Shown here in pieces: positions 56,897-64,000 of a stretch of DNA of 64,000 nt. Origin of the DNA: Zantedeschia hybrid cultivar (lineage: Eukaryota; Streptophyta; Magnoliopsida; Alismatales; Araceae); assembly GCA_030544215.1 (NCBI GenBank), contig JARZZO010000003.1:28710379-28774378 (forward strand), in the 5' to 3' direction. Position 1 is the stretch's first letter. Each line of letters begins with the position of its first letter. Under the pieces are notes generated by a model. The model searched no databases, was not told the origin of the DNA, and saw only the letters and a list, made by a program, of their open reading frames with translations. The position numbers were made by a program, and so were the translations under genes.

Positions 56897-57936
56897 CGGA
56901 TTGAGATTGGGCAGAGGTGTATAGGAGACCCAATTCAAATTTAAGTAGAGGTGTGTAGGATCCCTTGTTGAATTTCCAGCGCACAAAACAATCACGATAG
57001 GTCGCTCTCTCTCTCCCTCCGTATGTGTGTGTGTGTGACCTCCTCGGTTGACTTCTCCCAATTCAAATCCTATCTGCAAACCTGCACATTGTGATCACTA
57101 TAGGTCATGAATGGTCACAGTGTGTAGGATCACATTTTTAGGTAACACTGATCAACTTCTTTTGTTGCATTAGACACCCAGATGATCAGTTGATATTTTA
57201 CTTCCAAGATAATCATTTGCTCACAAACCACCTGAAATGTCACCAAAAATCAACCACCTAATTAATCACCACTGCAGCAAATCATTAAGTGTTGGTAGTG
57301 ATCCTAAGTGACTACACCAAAATTGAGTGGTGGCATTGATCACTTGATCACTTAATTAGAACCTAATGACCTAACAATCATTAGAACCTTATCACTTGAT
57401 CACCTAATTAGAACCTGGTCACTTGACCGCCTATGTGAGTGAATCGACCTACACATTGTGATCCTTACAGGCCTCTGTTTATGTGATTCTCTCTCTCTCT
57501 CTCTCTAATCAAATCCTCGTCTATTGATATTAAAATTGTATACTTGGAACAGGTTCTGTTAAGGAGGGTCTTTCTGTCTTTAGTGGGTATAGTTTCCATT
57601 CTGCTGAGGAGTGTAGATTTGGAACAAGTTGTTATTGCTCTCTCACTGGCTACATGTTTAAATTCATAATTAGAAACTTATTTACAAAGCATTGTTGGCC
57701 TTCTTTGAAGTAGTTGTTCTTGTTAATGGACAAGACTGGACATGTCTGATACATCATGTACAATTAAATTGCATTATAGAGGGTATTGGAAAAGAGTCAT
57801 TGGACATGATGGAGAGTTTAAGATGAGTCCTATTGGTTTTAAAATTAAGAGTTTTACATGGACGAGGGATTATGCAAATATTATTGAATTGAAGATGATT
57901 GCTTGTGGGTTGATGAAGTAAGATACATAACATGAT

Positions 57937-58735
57937 TTGTATTTTGTGGTTTCAGTTCCAAGGACGCAAAAGAAAGATTTTATAAATGTTGACAGTGATG
58001 CAACTTTGCTAGAGGCATTTGATAAATATAGTTATAATTGTGTGATTGATATATATGCTTGTGCTGAGTATATGGTGTTGCCATTAGATGAGGATGATGG
58101 TCCAGCAAAAGATATTCAAATGGATACTATTGTTGGGAGCGAAGATGAAATCATTTTTGAAGATGATCCAAATGTGCAAGTAGAGTCAGATGATAGTTAT
58201 TACAACCCTTCCAATTCTTCTGATGAGGACAATGATAATGATGATTATTTAATTGATAGTGATGATGATGATTTTACGTTTAGTGACGCCAAGAAACCGG
58301 ACATGACTGTTGGTGCTTTGTATGAGAATATTCAGGCATTCATGAATACCTTATCTCAATATGCTATACTCAGTGAGTTTGAAGTACATTGGATCCGCTC
58401 TGAGCCAACAAGGATTATTGTGGAATGTAGTGTCCTTGGCGTTTACGTGCATCTATACTTGGTGACAGGGTGACATTTCAGGTAAAGACAGTGCGTGCCC
58501 AACACATATGCTCTTCTGAAAATAGATGGGAAAATGCAATGGCTACAAAGAGTTGGATTGCCGAACACTTTGTCCCTTGGTTAAGAAATGAGGGAGATGT
58601 TGAAGTGAGAGAGCTTGGAAGGAGGCTCCAAGCAACATTTCATATTGTACTCTTATATCATCGGTTGTACAAGGCTAAAGTTCATGTTTTGAGGATGATT
58701 CATGGTAGTTGGGAGGACATGTATACAAGTCTGCC
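57937..58735 (+). pseudogene. MuDR-type transposase, N-terminal part
   Basis: First frame 57937-58473: FVVSVPRTQKKDFINVDSDATLLEAF matches the start region of plant MuDR transposases, followed by an acidic D/E/S-rich stretch. A second frame (58470-58735) continues with VKTVRAQHICSSENRWENAMATKSWIAEHF, the zinc-binding H-x-C region and helix before the catalytic core, then HRLYKAKVHVLRMIHGSWEDMY. The DDE core and C-terminus are absent: the frame runs into a tandem repeat at about 58740. Confidence 0.82.
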
Positions 58736-58756
58736 AATGCCTTCCTCACCACCGCC

Positions 58757-59032
58757 ATCGATCTGCACGTCACCAAGTCTGCGAATGTGTTCCTCACCAT
58801 TGCCGTTGACCTGCATGTCACTAAGTTGCACACTACTGCCAATGCCGTCCTCACCACCGCCGTCGACCTGCACGGCACCAATTTGCAGACCACTGCCACT
58901 GCCGTCCTCACTATTGCCGTCGACTTGCATGCCACCAAGCTGCAGACCACTGCTAATGTCGTCCTCGCCACCGCCGTCGACCTGCATGCCACCAAGTTCC
59001 AAACCACCGCCGATTTTCTCGTTGCCGGTGTC
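58757..59032 (-). repeat. 57-bp tandem repeat in the Mutator-like element
   Basis: Units start at about 58757, 58805, 58862, 58919 and 58976 (spacing 48, 57, 57, 57). On the minus strand they encode a 19-residue unit around GGMQVDGxxEDxxxSGLQ and lie in a 123-codon frame (58700-59071, ATG at 59071); the + strand is also open. A captured host gene fragment is possible. I do not recognise it. Confidence 0.75.
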
Positions 59033-59260
59033 ATCGAGCAGGGGCGTCCTCGCCACCACCGTACTGTCCAAGTCCTAAACTTGGATAACTGTAGCCTCCG
59101 GACTCGCACAGAAGGGAAACGAAAAGGTAAAGTTATGGGAGTCATTTTCACAAAGGACGTTTTTGTAATCTCATTACAGCCATTTCATCCGTTAGAGAAT
59201 AAATTGAGGAATATTTCTCCTCCATAGACATCTCTAAACCACAAGTGTATGCAGACTAAT

Positions 59261-59353
59261 AGTTAGAGATTAGGGGGTATGGGGGTAGTTTTCGTAAAGG
59301 TAGAAGTATAGGGGTAATATTTAAAGATTTCAGGAGTATATATATAACTTTCC
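59261..59353 (-). repeat. Right terminal inverted repeat of the Mutator-like element
   Basis: Mirror of the left TIR (see 56381-56474). It ends ...AACTTTCC. Confidence 0.85.
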
Positions 59354-60231
59354 TTAAAAAGAAACTATTACTCCGTGGGAAACTGAGAAGAAAGGACACG
59401 GTTGGCAAAAAAACAGAAAAAGTTGTACTTGTGCCAGCCTCTTGTGAGGAAGCCACTTATATCATTTCTCCTCACTTGGTGAGGGTTACCATCCGATATT
59501 AATTAGTACTCTTCCCAGGCCCAACCAAAAACGAAGATTTAGGAACTGATTCCCTTTTAGGAATTTACTTAATTTTCCATTTACGTGAGTAGACTTTTTG
59601 AAAAGTGGTAATATTTGTGCCTCTAAAATTGAACAATTTTGTACAAATTTCCCTGCGAGTTCTCTTTTATTTTCCGGAGAGGTTGCAATATATCGGGTCA
59701 GGGCCACAATCTTAAATTATTCTGGCGAGTGGCGAGCACCAACGTTACTCCCCACTTCTCCGACATCGTTGTCGGTAGGCCTTGGAGGGAGGAGGAAGTG
59801 CCTCTTAATGCACCTTCTTAACGCAATAACATTCTCGCTACAAATCAGATTTCTCACATAATTTTTGAAATCTTCACAAAAGATGACAATCGTTCCATTT
59901 CATTTTATACTATTGAATGAAATAGCAAGACCTTCTTTGGACATGAGAATCCAATTTTTTTAATGAGTTTGACTTGCTACACCGCACGCAGCACCCCCAT
60001 CGGGCGTAGGTAGAGCTGCAGTAGCAGCAAATTTTTTATTTTGTTTATTTTTCAATTTTTTTAAGTGGATCCCATCATGGACGACTCATCAATGGGTTTA
60101 ATTTTTAATTTTTAAGATTTTTTTTCGGATTGTCCAATTGGAGATCGGACCATATGGGAGGGTTAGGCATGATGAGGTAGACTTAAAAAAATTTAAATCC
60201 TTTTTTTTTTGCTCCACCGTGTGTTGCTGCA
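59354..60231. other. AT-rich sequence between transposons
   Basis: No gene. A stretch of about 40 bp at about 59910-59950 (TTGAATGAAATAGCAAGACC) recurs as a diverged direct copy at about 60887-60925. Confidence 0.4.
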
Positions 60232-60239
60232 CCGCACGC
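60232..60239. repeat. 8-bp target duplication of the MITE, left
   Basis: CCGCACGC. The right copy at 60844-60851 reads TCGCATGC; the two differences are both C/T. Confidence 0.7.
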
Positions 60240-60843
60240 TAGGGCGGCCGTCAATGGATACCCGAGTGCCGATTATCCGCTTCATTTTTGTTTTTATAAT
60301 TGGATACGGAACTCTGTTAAAGACCACCCGTTAAGTTATAAGAAATGAAAATGAATCTCTGATAATTATAGGAGTTGAAAATGGAAATACTCATTTCCAC
60401 ATGTGCTAACTAGTTTCCGTTTCTGAATCATTATGATAAAAGGCCACAGTAAGAAGTTGGAAATTTTTGAAAAATTTAATATAATTTTATGGCACATGAT
60501 TGGGTATATTCATATGTAAATTTAGATCGATAGATAAAGTAGGTTTCAAAATTCAAAATTCATAAATTGTTGATTTTTACATATATTAAAATTTTTTAAG
60601 TTTAAAATTTTTAATTACTAGAAGAAAATTTATCGAAAAATGAATAATAACAGTGATTTTAAAGAGGTTCTTAATATAACAATGATGATAGCGGAAATTT
60701 CCATTTACTTATGTTTCCATTTTTAATTTAAAGCGGGAACACTCGTTTCCGTGTCTATTTCCGTCTCTAATAAACCTAATAGATAGGAAATGAAAGTGGA
60801 AGGTGCCATTTCTGTTTTCGTATCCGACCCACTGACAGCCCTA
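60240..60843. mobile_element. hAT-type MITE (604 bp)
   Basis: Starts TAGGGC and ends GCCCTA, with inner similarity (GTCAATGG.TACCCG against revcomp TGTCAGTGGGTCGGATAC), and is flanked by an 8-bp duplication. An 8-bp duplication and TAGGG-type termini are the signature of hAT superfamily MITEs. No coding. Confidence 0.8.
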
Positions 60844-60851
60844 TCGCATGC
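60844..60851. repeat. 8-bp target duplication of the MITE, right
   Basis: TCGCATGC, matching 60232-60239 except for two C/T differences. Confidence 0.7.
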
Positions 60852-61229
60852 GGTGCATCAAGTATTGCTCATTTCTAACTCAACGTTGTTGAACAAAATG
60901 GCAAGGCCTTTCTTTGGGAATGAATAATAAGGTGTTTGAGCAATTTGTATTTTAAGATTGTTTATTTTAAAAAATAATTATGAGGATTCATTTCTTACTG
61001 GCACTGTCATCGCCTTCTACGTAAGCACGCAAACCTCACAACTCCCCTTGGCACAGCAGCAACCCCTACGAAATGAAAGGCGTCGCCTTGCTTCCGTCTC
61101 CATGCACTGTCCACTGATCTTTTCATGGTTGTCATCCACGCAGATGTCGTCGGATGGAGCAAACCACCACGAGTTTGACTTCGAGTTCTTGGGCAACACC
61201 ACAGGGGAGCCACCAACAATTGAACACAC
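60852..61229. other. Spacer next to the MITE
   Basis: Nothing recognised beyond a diverged direct repeat at about 60887-60925 (partner near 59910). Confidence 0.4.
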
Positions 61230-62500
61230 TAGCAAAAAACCATGACATCCCCCGCCCCTTCCCTGGCTTCGCCCACAAGGAGCAGGTCCTCCCCGGTGTG
61301 GCCGCACTTGGCAATTGCGTGGAATGCTGTAATGCCAATGTTGGACCGGATCGCGGCCATGTTGTAGTCGCATAGCCCCAGCAAGTAATGGAGCACCTCC
61401 TCCTCATTGTCCCCGGGGGCAACATGGAGTTGTTCCAGACGAAACTTCACCGCCTGAGCCTTTGCTTCAACGACCATGGCTGCTAGGATGTCTCCGCCCT
61501 CCGCCGCAGGAGGAGGCACTATGGGGTGGGTGCTCTTGTCGCCCCCTTCCTCGAGCTACAGCCCTGTCGCTGCCTAGGGGCTCGGGGAAACGCCCGTTCC
61601 CCCCTTAGCTACCGCTAGCTCTTCGAGCTCCACGACTCATGGCTCGTCTGCTCTGGCCCCTAATTCAGCACCAACCGCCTCTTCTGCAAACGGGAGACCT
61701 ATCTTTGAGTAACCAAACAATTTGTCTATTGACCAAGCAGATCATAAACATATCATAAGCTTCGTTGATCGCCTTTGTGGAGCCTTTTCAACGAGTAGGG
61801 GCTCAGTGAAGATACCTCTCCCGCCGAGGGAGAGCGCATGGTACTCTCGAGGGGGACGCTGCCAATTCCTCTCCTCTGGTTCCCTAGCTTCTCGAAGAGG
61901 AGGACCAGCCTTCCTGTGCTGCTTCGACCTCTCCGCCGACCATGCCACCTTTCTTACTTTCTGTCTCTTCACTTGACGCCACTATAGAGGCCAACACTAA
62001 GTCGTGCAAGGCGGGCGAGCTCATTGCCCCCGAATTGCCTGCCTCATGCTCCTCGGGCACGACTCCCCTTCACATTAGCTGGGCGAGGGGTGGTTAGATT
62101 CAGGTGAACCCTCAATCTTTTCTACTTGATGGACTGCTTGGGATGCGGCCAGGATGGCCACAATGTCCTGCCTCCTCTCTCGCCACCGCCAACGGGGCTC
62201 GTCTGGACCAGGTTGTGAAATCAACACCTTTTCGTACTACGGCCTAAGTCATGGAGGGGCATACCTATGGTTGCTTTATCGCTCCTCCTCTTACTCTACC
62301 TCTCAATGTCGAGGCGGATGGATTCCCAGACCTTCCCGGGTTTAGCCACTATCACTTCCGCGGCCCCTCTCCCATCTTAAAGGGGAACTGTAGCCGGAAT
62401 CTCTGTCCTTGTAGACTGCGGAGGACGGGCACCAGCCCTTTAGCATAAAAGTGGATGTCGATCAGTGTCAGAAAAAAAAAGAAATAGAGGAGAAAACTAA
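61230..62500 (-). pseudogene. Downstream part of an antisense transposon gene, unrecognised
   Basis: On the minus strand the frames at 61742-61972 (Arg/Lys-rich, KVRKVAWSAERSKQHRKAG) and 61229-61519 (MVVEAKAQAVKFRLEQLHVAPG, then LGLCDYNMAAIRSNIGI) have coding-like composition and the same orientation as the Transposase_28-like pseudogene behind them. They could be its later exons. I cannot name a domain. Confidence 0.4.
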
Positions 62501-62529
62501 AATACATACTAGGAAGACACTTACCCGAG

Positions 62530-63350
62530 ATCGGTAGGCCACTTAGGCATGCCACCTACAACCTCTCCTCCATCACCACATCAGCAATATTTGGAGGAGG
62601 CCCCTGCTGAATAGTCATGAGCACCGGGGCCTCATCTGGAGGCACTAGGGCCAGTGGTAGGTCCACAAACAACTCGACGGAGAGGTCCCAGAAGATAACA
62701 GGGAATGACCAGTGCTCCCCTTCTCGCTCGGTCACCCAGAGGAAACACTCCTTCTAGTGGGCGACCTTGCTGAAGCCCGTCAAATAGAATAAGGCCTTCT
62801 CACGGGTCTCTATTTGGATGAACCTGTGGTTGCTAGCTTTTGCACCCCTCTTCAACTGGAACATAAAATGTAGCATCACTAGTGAGGGTTACACACAGTC
62901 GAGCTCCTTTGCTCCGATAAGGAAATCGATGATTAACCGCCATGAGTTCGACACTATCTACCAAGATGCCAGTTGCAATTAATTCAAGAGCAGCTCCACG
63001 CATGCCAAGATCGACAGCCGAAAGCCCGCTTCGAACATGTGTCTTGTAGGCCATGAACGAGCGGCTCCTCCAGTCGTAGGGACATTGAACCTATACTCTT
63101 CTGGAATGTTGAATCATATTCGAATGTCCGCTAGGCGCCTTTCCCAGCACATTGATGGTTGCATCGTCTCGCAGTCGGCTTCGACCCCTTTTGGCGTACG
63201 CCATGTCCCTTGATACTTGTCCTGCGCGACGGGCCATTGGAACACAGAGAAGCAGATGGCTCGGGTGGCTTGAGGATGGAAATTTGAGTGAAGGTATTGA
63301 ACAAAAGGCTTGTGCAGGGGTGGCTCTGGAGGGTTTTTATCCCCTTCCAA
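62530..63350 (-). pseudogene. Transposase_28-like (putative gypsy-type transposon) protein
   Basis: One minus frame, interrupted by several stops, reads IPEEYRFNVP (about 63112), FEAGFRLSI (about 63035), a helix-rich middle, then KECFLWVTEREGEHWSFPV (about 62755) and LPLALVPPDEAPVL (about 62660), ending at a GTAAGTG donor-like sequence at about 62527. This order (IPxxYR, GLRxPL-like, FFxV...WxFPxxW) fits plant proteins annotated Transposase_28. Such proteins are often encoded antisense near the 3' LTR of Tat-type elements. Confidence 0.65.
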
Positions 63351-63380
63351 ATCTTGCTAGAAGCATCCATTTGTCGAGAG

Positions 63381-64000
63381 CGTTTCACCTCTTTTGACAG
63401 GTGAAAAGACACCCCGCCCCGGGCAGGCATGACCGGCGAATTGGCGCCCACGCTTCGGTGCCACACATGTGTTGTCTGAATCATGACCTCCCGCCCTTGA
63501 ACAAAGGGCGGGACACTTCTCGCCAGCATTTAATGTGTTGGCTCACTTGCAGTTCGACTGCTCCAAAGGCCATTCCCCGCCCTTCGGAGCAGGAGGGCTA
63601 GTGAGAGGGTCCAGTCTCGCTAGATTATTTGCTAGGTGGGCTGGCCCACAAAGGAACGCCCTAGCCTCTTTCCAAGAATTGATGGGCCTTTCAATAGGTG
63701 GGCCCATGCATCCAGGCTCCAACGGGAATTACCTTAATCTGAAGCAGACCATGACATCTAGGGGGCGCTAGGAAACTTCCTATCGAAGGAACCCTCCTAT
63801 GGATCAACTCTAGAGTCCTAGATAAGGGAAGCCAGAGTCCCGTCTCGCCTGGGGATTGGATTGAGCTTCCTCATCACGTTCCCTTCCTCATCACGTTCCC
63901 CGATCGGACTCGATTACCACTTTAGACATGTTCTTATAAAAGAGACCCCTAGGTACCCTCAGAAGATACGTTCTACATCTGAATCCCTACTTTCTCTTCA
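63381..64000 (+). mobile_element. Possible LTR (U3/R) running off the window
   Basis: A TATA box at 63935-63942 (TATAAAAG), followed by AGACCCCTAGGTACC, is typical of plant LTR core promoters. A short direct duplication (CCTCATCACGTTCCC) lies upstream at about 63868-63900. It directly follows an antisense Transposase_28-like gene, as in Tat-type elements. The start is not defined. Confidence 0.4.
63935..63942 (+). promoter_or_regulatory. TATA box near the window end
   Basis: TATAAAAG with a downstream CTAGGTACC-type segment. It is the likely core promoter of the LTR-like sequence. Confidence 0.55.

Larger units (their letters stand above)
56381..59353 (+). mobile_element. Mutator-like element with about 93-bp inverted repeats
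   Basis: 56381-56474 and 59261-59353 are inverted repeats. They share TGAAATCTTTAAATATTACCCC, then AACTACCCCCAT, then CTAATCTCTAAC, at roughly 80-85% identity. Long TIRs plus internal MuDR-type transposase text identify a Mutator-like element. Only the N-terminal part of the transposase remains, so it is non-autonomous. No clear 9-bp target duplication: GAAAATGAA on the left against TTAAAAAGA on the right. Confidence 0.82.

Noticed and set aside
56553..57079. Frames with Thr-His or Cys-Val repeats
   Set aside because: Produced by the (TG)n microsatellite.
56372..59362. A 9-bp target duplication for the Mutator-like element
   Set aside because: GAAAATGAA and TTAAAAAGA match at only about four or five of nine positions, too weak to claim.
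59486..59707. Minus-strand frame beginning MALTRYIATSPENKREL
   Set aside because: Plausible composition at the start but no recognisable domain, splice partner or homology.
61075..61104. A further dyad unit (GAAAGGCGTC at 61075)
   Set aside because: The left arm matches but no GACGC-like right arm occurs at the required distance; likely chance.

Overview
This is a repeat-dense plant nuclear DNA window from an angiosperm; I cannot name the species. The evidence is a Tat-type Ty3/gypsy element with a second RNase H, plant mobile domain genes, Ty1/copia elements primed by initiator tRNA-Met, a CC-NBS-LRR resistance-gene remnant array, a Mutator-like element and a hAT-type MITE. I found no intact protein-coding gene. 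Every recognisable coding region carries stops, frameshifts or truncations.

Layout. 0-1.45 kb: unassigned sequence ending in a three-copy tandem repeat of about 165 bp. 1.46-9.4 kb: decayed Tat-type gag-PR-RT-RNaseH-aRNH-IN on the + strand. 10.7-15.9 kb: two multi-exon plant-mobile-domain-type pseudogenes on the opposite strand. One reconstructs into seven exons joined by phase-0 introns. 17.1-18.3 kb: a candidate LTR with a TATA box. 18.3-27.4 kb: AT-rich and mostly featureless, apart from a degenerate LTR-like region (about 22-24 kb) and a reverse copy of a GC-rich dispersed repeat (25.4-26.3 kb). 27.5-31.5 kb: a decayed copia element. 32.2-34.5 kb: a solo LTR with a 5-bp target duplication. 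35.1-37.4 kb: LTR, PBS and leader of one copia element. 37.4-45.7 kb: a related copia element with LTR, PBS, leader, gag-pol and a truncated 3' LTR. 45.7-55.1 kb: a tandem array of chimeric units, each a GC-rich repeat joined to the C-terminal LRR part of a CNL gene. 55.2-55.8 kb: an RRM protein pseudogene. 56.4-59.4 kb: a Mutator-like element with inverted repeats of about 93 bp. 60.2-60.8 kb: a hAT-type MITE. 61.2-63.4 kb: an antisense Transposase_28-like pseudogene. 63.4-64 kb: a possible LTR promoter running off the window.

The most unusual signal is a dispersed unit of very regular design: a 10-bp left arm (core GCGTC, usually preceded by AAA and one variable base), a 10-bp spacer whose sequence differs in every copy, and a 10-bp right arm (core GACGC, followed by a T-rich end). 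I located 34 copies by eye, in four regions: 13.1-14.3, 16.1-17.6, 22.2-23.2 and 33.3-34.5 kb. Nearly all measure exactly 10+10+10. They sit in the candidate LTR, in the solo LTR, and in the promoter and first intron of the plant-mobile-domain gene. They look like arrays of spaced dyad sites tied to promoters of retroelements and their antisense cargo genes. I know of no name for them.
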